The notes: a model not told the origin generated them from the sequence alone. 64,000 bases of DNA from Pseudobacteroides cellulosolvens ATCC 35603 = DSM 2933 (GCF_001262605.1 NZ_LGTC01000001.1:2927001-2991000), one strand, 5' to 3'; numbered from the stretch's first letter, positions 28,294 to 37,976 are shown. Made by a program: numbers and translations.

Positions 28294-30180
28294 AGGGGGC
28301 TGTTGCACTAAGAAATTAGTGTAGGAGCCCTTTTTACTTGCAAAAAACAATTGCCAGACTATTCAAAGTCCGGCAAAAGGTGTAAAATATTTTTATGCTA
28401 GTAAAAAATTTAACACATAAAGATTATACTACGCACGGTGGTTTCTATCAATTAAAATTGCCGTTAAATGTTGAATGTATGATTCCGAATGATGATTCTG
28501 TAAGGTTGCTGGGTCAAATTGTAGAGGAGATGAATTTATCAGAATTATATAAGACTTATTCCCGTTTAAGGAAAAAACAAGCAACCCCAACACAGATGCT
28601 GAAGATCATGCTATATGCTTATATGAATAGTAATTATTCTACAAGGAAAATCGAAAGAGCCTGCAAGCGGGACATTAATTATATGTACCTTCTTGAAGGC
28701 TCGCCTGCTCCGGATTATACAACAATTGCAAGATTCAGAAGTATTCATTTTGCACCTGTTTCAGAAAATCTTTTGGCACAGTTTACGCAGATGCTTGCTG
28801 AAAACAAAGAAATTTCAATGAAAAATCTATTTATTGATGGGACAAAGCTTGAAGCTGCATCAAATAAATATACTTTTGTCTGGAAAGGTTCTGTCACTAA
28901 GAATCAGAAAAAACTGATGGATAAGCTCCCAACTTTTTTAAAACAAACAGAAGAGAATTTTGGATTTAAGATTTTATATGGTGAAGAAATCAAGATGCAC
29001 CATTTGAAAAAGCTCAGACGTAAACTTTGCAAAATAAAAAACGATGAAGATATTCAATTTGTCTCTGGTATAGGAAAAAGAAAATCTCCTCTCCAAAAAA
29101 TATTTGAACAGCTGGATGAATACATATCAAGGCTCAAGAAATATAATAAGCATCTGCATCTTATGGGGGATAGAAATAGCTATTCAAAGACAGACCCTGA
29201 TGCAACCTTCATGAGGATGAAAGAAGATGCTATGAAGAATGGGCAACTAAAACCCGGCTACAACATTCAGTTTGGGGTAGATGCTGAATATATAGTATGG
29301 ATTAGTGCTGGACCACAGCCTACAGATACAACCACGCTAATACCATTTTTAGACAGCATAAAGAGTCGTTTGAAGTATACTTACAGAAATATAGTTGCAG
29401 ACTCAGGCTATGAAAGTGAGGAAAACTACGTCTATCTCGATGAGAACGGTCAGCTTGCTTTTATCAAACCTTCCAATTATGAAATTAGTAAGACACGGAA
29501 ATATAAAACTGATATCAGTAGGAAGGAAAATATGAGCTATGACAAAGAAAACGACTTTTATATATGTAGCAGCGGTAAAAAGCTTGTAGCCACAGGGATT
29601 AAATTCAGCAAAAGCAAGACTGGCTATAGAAGTGAGAAAACCTGTTATACATGTGAAGATTGCACTCAATGCCCTATTAAATCAAAATGCATTAAGGGAA
29701 ACAGCAAAAAGCCATTGGAAGAACGAACCAAGCATCTTGAAGTTTCAAAACTATTTCAGCAAAAACGTGAGGCAGCGATAACCAGAATCCTTAGTGATGA
29801 GGGAAAAGAGCTCAGAATGAACCGAAGTATTCAGTCTGAAGGTGCTTTTGGAGAAATAAAACAAGATATGGGATTCAGACGTTTTTTGTGTAAAGGGAAA
29901 AAGAATATCTTGGCAGAATGTATTCTTCTTGGCTTAGCTCATAATGTAAACAAACTGCACAACAAAATTCAGTCAGAACGATGTTCTACTTATTTACATC
30001 CATTAAAAACAGCTTAGATAAAAATGTTTATAATAAAGAGCATAAATCAGTAAGCTTTATTTGCTATACTCTTTTTTCAAAAGAAAGAAAAAGAATATAA
30101 TATTTTGGTTAAAATATTTCACTATCATTATAGAAATGGGGCGTTGTACTACGATTATAAATCGTAATTGCAACAGCCCC
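28294..30180 (+). mobile_element. IS1182-family insertion sequence (complete)
   Basis: The element of about 1887 bp carries one transposase gene and ends in imperfect inverted repeats. The left end reads GGGGGCTGTTGCACTAAG and the right end, complemented, GGGGCTGTTGCAATTACG. The flanks are ...ATCAA and TTGACC...; removing the element regenerates the palindrome TCAATTGA and an in-frame ATP-grasp gene. No target duplication is seen. A hairpin (28351-28360 with 28367-28376) lies between the left end and the transposase start and may block read-in transcription from outside. Confidence 0.85.
28395..30017 (+). CDS. IS1182-family DDE transposase
   Basis: This 540-residue intact transposase catalyses cut-and-paste movement of the surrounding element. 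The N-terminal DUF772-type DNA-binding region reads RLRKKQATPTQMLKIMLYAYMNSNYSTRKIERAC. The catalytic core contains FIDGTKLEA (first Asp), NIVADSGYESEENY (second Asp) and a late MNRSIQSEGAFGEIKQDMGFRR (Glu). An insertion between the second and third acidic residues holds a Cys cluster (CYTCEDCTQCPIKSKCIKG). No frameshift or stop is present, so the element could still be active. Confidence 0.93.
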   Translation: MLVKNLTHKDYTTHGGFYQLKLPLNVECMIPNDDSVRLLGQIVEEMNLSELYKTYSRLRKKQATPTQMLKIMLYAYMNSNYSTRKIERACKRDINYMYLLEGSPAPDYTTIARFRSIHFAPVSENLLAQFTQMLAENKEISMKNLFIDGTKLEAASNKYTFVWKGSVTKNQKKLMDKLPTFLKQTEENFGFKILYGEEIKMHHLKKLRRKLCKIKNDEDIQFVSGIGKRKSPLQKIFEQLDEYISRLKKYNKHLHLMGDRNSYSKTDPDATFMRMKEDAMKNGQLKPGYNIQFGVDAEYIVWISAGPQPTDTTTLIPFLDSIKSRLKYTYRNIVADSGYESEENYVYLDENGQLAFIKPSNYEISKTRKYKTDISRKENMSYDKENDFYICSSGKKLVATGIKFSKSKTGYRSEKTCYTCEDCTQCPIKSKCIKGNSKKPLEERTKHLEVSKLFQQKREAAITRILSDEGKELRMNRSIQSEGAFGEIKQDMGFRRFLCKGKKNILAECILLGLAHNVNKLHNKIQSERCSTYLHPLKTA

Positions 30181-30633
30181 TTGACCATCAGCCCAAGCTG
30201 CTTTCTCTTTAAAATCAGTAAAGTTAGTCACATAACCACTAAAAGGCTTGGTATCATCATTGGGTCTTATGAAGAATTCCTCATTATCACTATGTCTCTC
30301 TTTAACAAATTCCGATATAGTCAAAACTTTACCATCACAGTTTAACATACTATTTTCCCATTCATCCAGGTATTTCTTCATCTGAAACCTTTGATTATCA
30401 AAGAATATGCCATTACAGTACTCTTCTACCTTTGATGCGTTCATAATAAGGGTCGTCGTTCCATAAAAGATATTAATAACATCGCAATTGTACTGAATAT
30501 CCAACCCATCTGAGAAAGGTATAACATATACTTCCTGATATGATGCATTATCTGCCGTTACAGCCTTTTTTAGCTCTTCAAATGTTTTATCGTCAATTAG
30601 ATTACTTTGAATAATCCAGTTTATTCGTTTCAT
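30181..30633 (-). pseudogene. R2K/DUF4343 ATP-grasp enzyme, 5' part (disrupted)
   Basis: These are the N-terminal 151 codons of the ATP-grasp ligase interrupted at the palindrome CAATTG. The recognisable region is the nucleotide-binding strand pair EEFFIRPNDDTKPFSGYV (~118-135), preceded by an alpha/beta pre-ATP-grasp region starting INWIIQSNLIDDK. The start codon has a GGAGTAAAGGA ribosome-binding site and lies 36 bases after the stop of a 42-residue peptide gene. Without its C-terminal metal site the product cannot be active. R2K ATP-grasps have been predicted to ligate amino acids or peptides onto proteins; that role is inference here. Confidence 0.85.
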
Positions 30634-30669
30634 TTTCCTTTACTCCTATATAAATTTAACTTTACCATT

Positions 30670-30798
30670 TTATAATACGGAGATAAGATTTTCATCAGTC
30701 ATAACTTCATTGAATGCATTTTGTATAATTGTTTTATTAATCGTCCAAGCTGGTCGTGCATTACTTCCATATTTGGTATTTATTAAAATGCTATTCAT
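30670..30798 (-). CDS. small peptide (42 aa) upstream of the ATP-grasp gene
   Basis: A short frame has a strong GAGGAGAG ribosome-binding site six bases before its ATG. It encodes 42 residues beginning MNSILINTKYGSNARPAW and ending in an acidic, hydrophobic tail (TDENLISVL). No signal peptide, Cys or known family is evident. It is 36 bases before the ATP-grasp start, so the two are co-transcribed. It could be the substrate or tag of the ATP-grasp enzyme, a leader peptide, or an unrelated small protein. Ser, Thr, Asp and Glu are present but no microviridin-type repeat motif is seen. Confidence 0.5.
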   Translation of the reverse strand: MNSILINTKYGSNARPAWTINKTIIQNAFNEVMTDENLISVL

Positions 30799-30859
30799 TT
30801 TAACTCTCCTCATCAACAGCTATATATTTCTAGTCCCCCTTACAGATCAATATTAATAA

Positions 30860-30897
30860 AGAGTGGCTAAATCCTTAATATCCGACTTAACCACTCT
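30860..30897 (-). terminator. hairpin between the two small peptide genes
   Basis: AGAGTGG (30860-30866) pairs with CCACTCT (30891-30897), with three further pairs inside after one mismatch. On the minus strand it is followed by TTTATTAATATT. It lies after the 48-residue gene and before the 42-residue gene, so it may attenuate expression of the downstream ATP-grasp operon. Confidence 0.55.
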
Positions 30898-30923
30898 CTT
30901 TTAATGCTTTTATTATAAATCCT

Positions 30924-31070
30924 TTATAAAATCTGATTCAGGTACAATCGTTTATCGCATTTATCAAATAGAGGATTAAGCCCATGTATACTAATAACTA
31001 TACTTAGTTTCTCTGATAATTTAATTGAAATATTTTTTTGTGCGAGATTATAACTTTTTAGATGATACAT
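30924..31070 (-). CDS. small peptide (48 aa), unknown
   Basis: An AAGGAGG ribosome-binding site seven bases before the ATG and a promoter 100 bases upstream support this 48-residue frame (start MYHLKSYNLAQKNISIKLSE). It is basic (mainly Lys), with a hydrophobic centre (KLSIVISIHGLNPLF) and a single Cys near residue 38. I do not recognise it. A terminator-like hairpin follows. It may be an independent small protein between nrdJ and the ATP-grasp operon, or the first gene of that operon. Confidence 0.5.
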   Translation of the reverse strand: MYHLKSYNLAQKNISIKLSEKLSIVISIHGLNPLFDKCDKRLYLNQIL

Positions 31071-31165
31071 ATTAATCCTCCTTTTTTATAATTAAAATCA
31101 AATATTCTTTACTTATCCCTTGTGCATTCTAACACAACAACATTTTTTTAGGCATAATGTTTACC

Positions 31166-31195
31166 ATAATAACACAGGTAACTTTATCCCGTCAA
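31166..31195 (-). promoter_or_regulatory. promoter of the small-peptide/ATP-grasp operon
   Basis: On the minus strand TTGACG (31190-31195), 18 bases and TATTAT (31166-31171) lie just past the nrdJ stop. This gives the small-peptide genes their own transcription start. Confidence 0.5.
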
Positions 31196-31228
31196 GGAAT
31201 AATTTATATTGCAGCACTATAATGGGTC

Positions 31229-33559
31229 TCAACCGCATTTTGAAAATCCGCAGTTCCTGCAAACCATACATCCGCCTTCATGCTCAACCGCAAGTCCGCA
31301 TTCAGGGCAAGCAGCACTTGTTTTACCAGCATCTAAACCAACGCTGCCGGACTCACCACCAACGCAAGCATGGCAAACTGCCTCAACCTTAGCCATAGGC
31401 CTTGGAATTATATCCTCTGGTGGTGCGGTAAGCTCATTATCACAATTGTCCTTACCGTTCTGTATCTTTGCAACCTTTTCTATAAGTCTTCCAATAGCAT
31501 CAGGACATGAAAGAACCTTTATGCCGTTTTGCTTTATTGTGGATGGACACCTTATGCCCTTTAGCTGTTCAACAATTGACTTTGCGTCTATACCGGAGCG
31601 TAGTGCAATTGACACCAGCCTTGCTGTTGCTTCAGACTGTGATGGACAGCCGCCTGCACGTCCTGTGTTTGTGAACACTTCGCATATGCCATGCTCGTCA
31701 TAATTTACAGTAATATAAAGGTTTCCACAGCCTATTCTGACCTTTTCAGTAAAACCTGTAGCTATTTCAGGTCTAGGTCTTGGGGCAATATGAGAATTTT
31801 CTGCTGTACTGTTATCTATTTTCTGTGTTTCATTAGCATTAGCTTTATTTACACCACCGATATTAAGTACTTGAGCATCCCTGCTTCCATCCCTGTACAG
31901 TGTTACTCCTTTGCAGCCTGTTCTATAAGCCATTTCAAAAACTTCCTTAACATCATCCTTTGTTGCTTCATGCCTTAAATTAACAGTTTTTGAAACAGCG
32001 TTATCTGTATACTTTTGGAATACTGCCTGCATTTTTACATGCCATTCCGGTGATATATCATGTGAAGTGACAAAGACACTCTGTATTGACTTGGGTATTT
32101 CAGGAAAATCCTTGATAGAACCTTTCCTTGCAATTCTTCTCATAAGATCTTCGGAATAAAATCCATCAATAGTTGCAATCTGTTTAAATAGCGGATTAAC
32201 TTCCAAAAGTTCATCATTATCCATTACATTTCTTATATATGATATTGCAAACAACGGCTCTATTCCGCTGGAAACTCCCGCAATTATGCTTAAGGTTCCA
32301 GTCGGAGCTATTGTTGTAGTTGTTGCGTTTCTAAGACGTATTCCCTTTTCACGGTAAATACTTTTATCAAATAATGGGAAAACACCTTTCTTTTCTGCCA
32401 GTTCCATTGATGCTTTTTTCGATTCCTCCTGGATAAAACCCATTACTCTTTCAGCCAATGTACAAGCCTTCTGGGAATTGTATGGAATATTTAGCTTGCA
32501 AAGCAAATCAGCCCATCCCATAACTCCAAGCCCTATTTTTCTTGTACCCCTTGTCATTTCATCTATTTCAGGTAAAGGATATTTATTTACATCAATAACA
32601 TTGTCCAAAAAGTGAACTGCTTTTCTTACAGTCCTTCCAAGTTTTTCAAAATCCACATCCGCCTTGTTTCCAGCTTTCTTAACCATAAGGCTCAGGTTAA
32701 TGGAGCCAAGGTTGCAAGCTTCGTATGGTAAAAGCGGCTGCTCTCCGCAAGGATTTGTGCTCTCAATCTGCCCGATTTCAGGGGTCACGTTATCCTTATT
32801 TAATCTATCTATAAAAACTATTCCTGGTTCACCATTTGTCCATGACATATCTACCATAAGATCAAATACTGCCCTCGCATTTTGCTTTCCAACCGGCAAG
32901 CCGTTGTGAGGGTCAATCAAGTCATAATCTCTGCCTTCATCAACAGCCTTCATAAATTCTTCCGTAACAGCAACACTTATATTAAAGTTTGTTATATCTG
33001 CATTATCTCTTTTTGAAGTTATAAAATCAACAATATCAGGATGATCAACCCTTAATATGCCCATATTGGCACCTCGTCTGGTTCCACCCTGCTTTACCGC
33101 TTCAGTAGCTGCATTAAACACTTTCATGAAGCTTACAGGACCGCTTGCAACTCCGCCTGTTGTATTGACCGAAGCACCTTTTGGTCTTAGCCTGGAGAAG
33201 CTAAAGCCTGTACCTCCGCCGCTCTTATGTATTAGTGCCGCATTTTTAATGCTCTCAAAAATGCCTTCCATTGTATCTTCAATAGGTAAAACAAAACAAG
33301 CACTTAACTGCCCAAGAGGTCTTCCTGCATTCATCAGTGTTGGTGAATTTGGTAGAAACTCGAGATTTGCCATCAACTCATAAAATTCCTGTTCAATATT
33401 CTGCAGCTCGTCCGGTGAAGTATATTGCACATCAGCTTGTGCTACAGCTTTCGCTACACGCCTGAACATTGCATCAGGTTTTTCCATTACGCTGCCATTC
33501 TCATCTTTAACGAGATACCGTTTTTCAAGAACTTTGATGGCATTGTCAGTTAAATTCAT
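31229..33559 (-). CDS. nrdJ: adenosylcobalamin-dependent ribonucleotide reductase (class II)
   Basis: This 776-residue enzyme reduces ribonucleotides to deoxyribonucleotides with a B12-derived radical. Landmarks are the N-terminal [12 protein letters not shown] and LSACFVLP (first redox Cys), the [14 protein letters not shown] loop, TRRGANMG, the active-site [10 protein letters not shown] with the radical Cys and catalytic Asn/Glu, [13 protein letters not shown], and VTLYRDGSR. The tail carries a Cys-rich segment (CHAC...CPECG...[13 protein letters not shown]) expected to bind metal or shuttle electrons. It is monocistronic, with its own promoter at 33618-33645. No cobalamin riboswitch and no NrdR-box pair is seen upstream. 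Confidence 0.96.
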   Translation of the reverse strand: MNLTDNAIKVLEKRYLVKDENGSVMEKPDAMFRRVAKAVAQADVQYTSPDELQNIEQEFYELMANLEFLPNSPTLMNAGRPLGQLSACFVLPIEDTMEGIFESIKNAALIHKSGGGTGFSFSRLRPKGASVNTTGGVASGPVSFMKVFNAATEAVKQGGTRRGANMGILRVDHPDIVDFITSKRDNADITNFNISVAVTEEFMKAVDEGRDYDLIDPHNGLPVGKQNARAVFDLMVDMSWTNGEPGIVFIDRLNKDNVTPEIGQIESTNPCGEQPLLPYEACNLGSINLSLMVKKAGNKADVDFEKLGRTVRKAVHFLDNVIDVNKYPLPEIDEMTRGTRKIGLGVMGWADLLCKLNIPYNSQKACTLAERVMGFIQEESKKASMELAEKKGVFPLFDKSIYREKGIRLRNATTTTIAPTGTLSIIAGVSSGIEPLFAISYIRNVMDNDELLEVNPLFKQIATIDGFYSEDLMRRIARKGSIKDFPEIPKSIQSVFVTSHDISPEWHVKMQAVFQKYTDNAVSKTVNLRHEATKDDVKEVFEMAYRTGCKGVTLYRDGSRDAQVLNIGGVNKANANETQKIDNSTAENSHIAPRPRPEIATGFTEKVRIGCGNLYITVNYDEHGICEVFTNTGRAGGCPSQSEATARLVSIALRSGIDAKSIVEQLKGIRCPSTIKQNGIKVLSCPDAIGRLIEKVAKIQNGKDNCDNELTAPPEDIIPRPMAKVEAVCHACVGGESGSVGLDAGKTSAACPECGLAVEHEGGCMVCRNCGFSKCG

Positions 33560-33617
33560 AGTATTACCTCCTATTAATCACAATATTTTGTATATGATTT
33601 TAATACCAACGCATTAT

Positions 33618-33645
33618 ATTGTATCACTCCTATTATCCAAGTCAA
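33618..33645 (-). promoter_or_regulatory. promoter of nrdJ
   Basis: On the minus strand TTGACT (33640-33645), 16 bases and TACAAT (33618-33623) lie about 60 bases before the nrdJ ATG. The region 33560-33773 holds no gene and no recognisable B12 riboswitch. Confidence 0.6.
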
Positions 33646-33773
33646 TATAATTTAGGAAAATTTTAATTATTAAATTTCTTGAAAAATTGTTTACTTTTTG
33701 TCGAAATTGGGTATCATAGTCTACTTACTGGTAAGAGCTAGGTATTAAAACTACCGTAATTTCCCAAGAGCAC

Positions 33774-33802
33774 AAAAAAAGGACCATCTAAAGAGACAGT
33801 CC
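33774..33802 (-). terminator. terminator after the single-domain GH5 gene
   Basis: A nine-pair stem (33781-33789 with 33794-33802, two wobble pairs) with a four-base loop is followed on the minus strand by seven T. It lies 30 bases past the stop codon. Confidence 0.85.
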
Positions 33803-33831
33803 TGATCTATAAATCCTATACTAAACAAACA

Positions 33832-35061
33832 TTAATAAGTCTTACCAAATTTAATACCTATCAAAACAACATCAGCCATATTAACTGAATTGTCTTTGTT
33901 CAAGTCACATTTAGGGTCAAACCCGCTTTCACCGCTTACTTTTCCAAAACTCTTTGCCAACATAATAACATCGGACATATTAACCGTACCATCTTGGTTA
34001 ACATCTTCCACCCAGCCTGAAGAGGTTGGTTTTGTCGGTGTAGGACTTATCTTTGTTGGTGTCGGTGTTGAGGGACTCCCAGAAAATACTGAACAAACCT
34101 TGGAAGTCTTCTTAAGGCCGTTTGTGCCATTAATTATTGTGTTACCCCAATCGTTTAGGCTTGTTCCTGCCCAGTCCTTACACATATCAAGATATTCAAC
34201 TCCGCCGCCGTTTCCCTTCCACGACCATGCCAGCCAGCCTACATTTTTCTGTTGGCAGTAGCTCATTATTGTAGCTTCATCAACATTTCCATCCGAATGA
34301 TCCCATCCGAATTCTCCGATAATCAAGCAAAGATTCTGGTTAATTACTCCATCAATATTAGTTTTAATAGTCGTTGCATCCTTACCCGCTGTTCCGTACA
34401 TATGTATTGCAAACATTGTATTCTTGAGAGGATCTGAATCAAACACGCCTTTACCGCCATCTTTGATGGATTGTCCATACTGACCCCAGCCGCCTGCGTC
34501 ACACAATATAGTATGCTTTAAGCCTGCATTCCTTATTATGGGTATAGCAGCTTTATAGCCGGTAGCCCAGTTTGCACTGTTCCAATCACCCATCCACTCA
34601 TTGGCAATGTTTATAATAACAGTATTTTCCTTACCAATCAATGCGTCCTTTATCTTTACAAAGTAGTTTGCTGCAGCAAGCAAAGCCGACTGCTCATTCT
34701 TACCTGTTGCATCATGTACTTCCATTATTGCTATTAATTTATTCTGCTCGCATAAAGATATTAAATTTTTCACAGAATCAGCAGAGTCTTCCGTCCATTG
34801 CACACCATTTGAAAGAACTATTCTCACAGTGTTGGCTCCAGCTTTAGCTATTGCAGGAATTGCTACTGCTGTATCATTTTTATACCAAGTATGAGCATGA
34901 TTTACTCCCTTCATGATAAACTCATTACCGTTTGCATCCAAAAGCTTTGTTCCCGATACCGAAAAGCCTTTTACCGGGCTGGCTGCACTAGAGATAAATA
35001 CCTGCATAGTGCTCACCAACAAAGCAACTATACAAAACAGTGAGATAAGTTTTCTCCTCAT
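33832..35061 (-). CDS. cellulosomal GH5 beta-mannanase with dockerin
   Basis: This 409-residue secreted enzyme most likely cuts beta-1,4-mannan. A signal peptide (1-27) is followed by a GH5 domain of the subfamily 8 mannanase type (~30-325): SGTKLLDANGNEFIMKGVNHAHTWY, the acid/base Glu155 in NIANEW, the nucleophile Glu250 in IGEFGW and WLAWSWKGN. A TPTPTK linker (~330-347) leads to a C-terminal dockerin (~351-409) with loops DVNQDGTVNMSDV and DLNKDNSVNMADV. The dockerin would lock the enzyme into a scaffoldin cohesin. It lies 58 bases after the two-domain GH5 gene and its catalytic domain is nearly identical to that protein's first domain, so it arose by local duplication. Confidence 0.94.
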   Translation of the reverse strand: MRRKLISLFCIVALLVSTMQVFISSAASPVKGFSVSGTKLLDANGNEFIMKGVNHAHTWYKNDTAVAIPAIAKAGANTVRIVLSNGVQWTEDSADSVKNLISLCEQNKLIAIMEVHDATGKNEQSALLAAANYFVKIKDALIGKENTVIINIANEWMGDWNSANWATGYKAAIPIIRNAGLKHTILCDAGGWGQYGQSIKDGGKGVFDSDPLKNTMFAIHMYGTAGKDATTIKTNIDGVINQNLCLIIGEFGWDHSDGNVDEATIMSYCQQKNVGWLAWSWKGNGGGVEYLDMCKDWAGTSLNDWGNTIINGTNGLKKTSKVCSVFSGSPSTPTPTKISPTPTKPTSSGWVEDVNQDGTVNMSDVIMLAKSFGKVSGESGFDPKCDLNKDNSVNMADVVLIGIKFGKTY

Positions 35062-35119
35062 AAATTAGTCCTCCCATTTTTATTTTCCTATAGATAAATC
35101 GTACGATTTACAAAATCTA

Positions 35120-37777
35120 TTAATAGGTTTGACCAAACTTCAGCCCTATCTTTATAACATCAGCCATGTTTATGGAGTTATCATTTGTCAGATCATATCT
35201 AGTATCATATCCAGGATCTCCATTAACTTTTCCAAATCTCTTGGCTATTTCTACAACATCAGCTATATTGACAGCCTTATCCCTGTTGACATCCTCTGGC
35301 ATATAGCTAGGTATTGTAGGAGAAACACCTGAAAATACAGAACATATTTTTGATGTTTCCTTAAGTCCGTTAGGTCCTGTAACAACCGTCTTACCCCAAT
35401 CAGTAAGTGAATTTCCAGCCCAATCTGTGGTCAGATCCAGGAACTCAACTCCTCCTCCGTTTCCCTTCCATGACCATGCCAGCCAACCTACATTCTTTTC
35501 TTTACAGTAGCTCATGATTGTAGCTTCATCAACATCCTTGCCGTCTGTATGTTTCCAGCCGAATTCTCCTATGCTAAGAGCCAAGCCTTGATTTATAACA
35601 CCATCGATATTGCTTTTAACTGTTGCTGCATTAGGACCGGAATATTCATAGAAGTGGATGGAAAACATTGTATTCTTTAATGTATCAGCATCAAAAACAT
35701 CCTGACCATAATCGTGTATGGATTGTGGATACTGCCCCCAGCCGGCACAGTCAACCATTATGGTATGAGTCAAACCTGCATTCCTGATAATCGGGATAGC
35801 TTTCTTATAGCCTTCAGCCCAATTAGCTCCTCCCCATGAACCAAACCATTCATTAGCTATATTGATTATGACTCTGTCTTCCTTACCTATAAGAGCACTC
35901 TTCATTTCAACAAAGTAGTTTGCTGCTTTAAGTAACGGATCTACTGTGTCAACTCCTAAAGCATCATGAACTTCAAGAACAGCTATCAATTTGTTCTCTT
36001 CACATAATGAAATTATATTTTTAAGAGATTCCAGACTATCCTTCTGCCAGTTATCCTTTGTTCCGTTAGAAAGAACTATTCTTACAGTGTTAGCACCAGC
36101 CTTAGCAATAGCAGGAATTGCAACTTGCGTATCACTCTTAAACCATGTATGTGCATGGTTTACACCTCTCATAACAAAAGGCTGTCCGTTTGCATCAAAA
36201 AGGTGTCCATCCACTATTTTAAACTTGCCTGATGCAGCAATTGGAGTAGGGTTAGGATTATATGATGAACCGGAACTTGCATCCCCAATGCTCAATTTTG
36301 TAAATATGGCTTTACCTGTAACCGGTGAGTTAGCGAATATTTTAAAATCCACTCCCATAACCTTGTCCAATTCAGTAATATCTGAATTATTAACCCAACC
36401 GCTTTTTTCTGTCTTCCAGATTGCTTCCTGAAGCTTAAAGGTTGCACTTTTGGATTTGCCTGCCGGTACTGCAAACGAAGGTGATTCGTGCCATACATAA
36501 CCTGACCCTGTTTTTATACCGATACCAATAAGTATTTCCGCGTTACCTGGGTTGGTGACAGTTACATTAATTGCTTCATATTTAGTCCAGTCCTGGTTGA
36601 CTGTTGAAGTAGCCCCTGCATCACGGTCGCTGTTGTTAAGATTTTCAAATTCAACAACCATATTATCACCATTATCCGTAACTGATTTTGTTCCATTCAT
36701 GTAACCTGAAGGCTTGGACCAAGTATATCCGCCAAAACCTGACCCTATAGGTGTCGAGCTTGGTTCTGTACTTGAGGATGGAATTGGAGTTGCATTTCCA
36801 AATATTGAACAAATCTTGGATGTCTGCTTAAGACCGTTTGTACCGTTAATTATTGTGGTGCCCCAATCATTAAGGCTTGTTCCTGCCCAGTCCTTTACCA
36901 TATCCAGGTATTCAACTCCGCCGCCGTTTCCCTTCCATGACCATGCTAGCCACCCTACATTTTTCTGCTGGCAGTAGCTCATGATTGTAGCTTCATCAAC
37001 ATCTCCATCTGAGTGATTCCATCCGAATTCACCTATTATGAGGCAGAGATTCTGGTTTATAACTCCGTCAATATTGGTTTTAATTGTATTCGCATCTTTA
37101 CCTGCTGTTCCGTACATATGTATAGCAAACATAGTATTCTTAAGTGAATCGGAATCAAACACAGCCTTTCCGCCATCCTTAACCGACTGACCATACTGTC
37201 CCCATCCGCCTGCATCACATAATATTGTATGCTTCAAACCTGCATTTCTTATGATGGGTATGGCTGCTTTATAGCCTGTTGTCCAGTTTGCACTGTTCCA
37301 GTCACCCATCCACTCATTGGCAATATTGATTATTACCCTGTCTTCCTTACCGATCAAAGCATCTTTGATCTTTACAAAGTAATTTGCTGCCGCAAGTAAT
37401 GCTGATTGCTCATTCATACCTGTAGCATCATGCACTTCCAATACTGCAATCATCCTGTTTTGCTCACACTGTTCTATAACGCTCTTTACAGAAGCAGCAG
37501 AATCTTCTGTCCATTGTACACCGTTGGAAAGAACTATTCTTACTGTGTTGGCACCAGCTTTAGCCATCGCCGGAATAGCAACTGCAGAATCGCTTTTATA
37601 CCAGGTATGGGAATGATTTATTCCCCTCATTATAAACTGATTTCCATTTGCATCTAAAAGTTTTGTACCGGATACCGAAAACCCTTTTACCGGACTTGCC
37701 GCATTAGATGTAAACACATTGAACATGCTTATCAACAATGTAACAACACAAATCAGCGAAATAAGTTTTTTCCTCAT
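35120..37777 (-). CDS. cellulosomal GH5 mannanase with two catalytic domains and dockerin
   Basis: This 885-residue secreted enzyme has a signal peptide (1-27) and a first GH5_8-type domain (~30-325; Glu155 and Glu250). After a Ser/Pro/Thr linker comes a beta-sandwich binding module (~346-505; GGYTWSKPSGYMNGTKSV ... GKAIFTKLSIG), resembling mannan-binding CBMs of the galactose-binding fold. A second GH5_8-type domain (~515-815; Glu643 in NIANEW, Glu738 in IGEFGW) and a dockerin (~826-885; DVNRDKAVNIADV and DLTNDNSINMADV) follow. Both catalytic pairs are intact, so both domains should be active. The layout GH5-CBM-GH5-dockerin suggests processive or cooperative attack on mannan within the cellulosome. 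It is the upstream gene of the pair. Confidence 0.93.
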   Translation of the reverse strand: MRKKLISLICVVTLLISMFNVFTSNAASPVKGFSVSGTKLLDANGNQFIMRGINHSHTWYKSDSAVAIPAMAKAGANTVRIVLSNGVQWTEDSAASVKSVIEQCEQNRMIAVLEVHDATGMNEQSALLAAANYFVKIKDALIGKEDRVIINIANEWMGDWNSANWTTGYKAAIPIIRNAGLKHTILCDAGGWGQYGQSVKDGGKAVFDSDSLKNTMFAIHMYGTAGKDANTIKTNIDGVINQNLCLIIGEFGWNHSDGDVDEATIMSYCQQKNVGWLAWSWKGNGGGVEYLDMVKDWAGTSLNDWGTTIINGTNGLKQTSKICSIFGNATPIPSSSTEPSSTPIGSGFGGYTWSKPSGYMNGTKSVTDNGDNMVVEFENLNNSDRDAGATSTVNQDWTKYEAINVTVTNPGNAEILIGIGIKTGSGYVWHESPSFAVPAGKSKSATFKLQEAIWKTEKSGWVNNSDITELDKVMGVDFKIFANSPVTGKAIFTKLSIGDASSGSSYNPNPTPIAASGKFKIVDGHLFDANGQPFVMRGVNHAHTWFKSDTQVAIPAIAKAGANTVRIVLSNGTKDNWQKDSLESLKNIISLCEENKLIAVLEVHDALGVDTVDPLLKAANYFVEMKSALIGKEDRVIINIANEWFGSWGGANWAEGYKKAIPIIRNAGLTHTIMVDCAGWGQYPQSIHDYGQDVFDADTLKNTMFSIHFYEYSGPNAATVKSNIDGVINQGLALSIGEFGWKHTDGKDVDEATIMSYCKEKNVGWLAWSWKGNGGGVEFLDLTTDWAGNSLTDWGKTVVTGPNGLKETSKICSVFSGVSPTIPSYMPEDVNRDKAVNIADVVEIAKRFGKVNGDPGYDTRYDLTNDNSINMADVIKIGLKFGQTY

Positions 37778-37957
37778 AATTTATCCCCTATTTTTTTTAT
37801 TCTCTCTGATACAAAATCACCAAATGATTTTGTAATCTTATTGTTGTCGTGAGAAATTGGCTGTGCTTAATCTTATAAATTGTATACAATATGATGTGCT
37901 AATTATCGATTTACAACAGTCCATTCCTCAGACATAAACATACAAATGTATTTTTTA

Positions 37958-37976
37958 GGTTAACGTTAAGCTAACC
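37958..37976. promoter_or_regulatory. candidate LacI-type operator in the GH5/CotH intergenic region
   Basis: A perfect palindrome TTAACGTTAA (37960-37969) with a central CG lies inside a wider GGTTA...TAACC imperfect inverted repeat, about 185 bases before the mannanase gene. Central-CG palindromes are typical of LacI-family operators, which control mannan and glucan genes in cellulolytic clostridia. The rest of the 680-base gap is very AT-rich, with no gene or further clear structure. Confidence 0.35.

Noticed and set aside
27970..28350. Open frame of 126 codons as an intact gene
   Set aside because: Its first ~19 codons lie in the transposon end; the rest is the 3' part of the disrupted ATP-grasp gene.
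33560..33831. Cobalamin riboswitch upstream of nrdJ
   Set aside because: No B12-box core or matching helices; only a promoter and a terminator for the neighbouring gene are visible.
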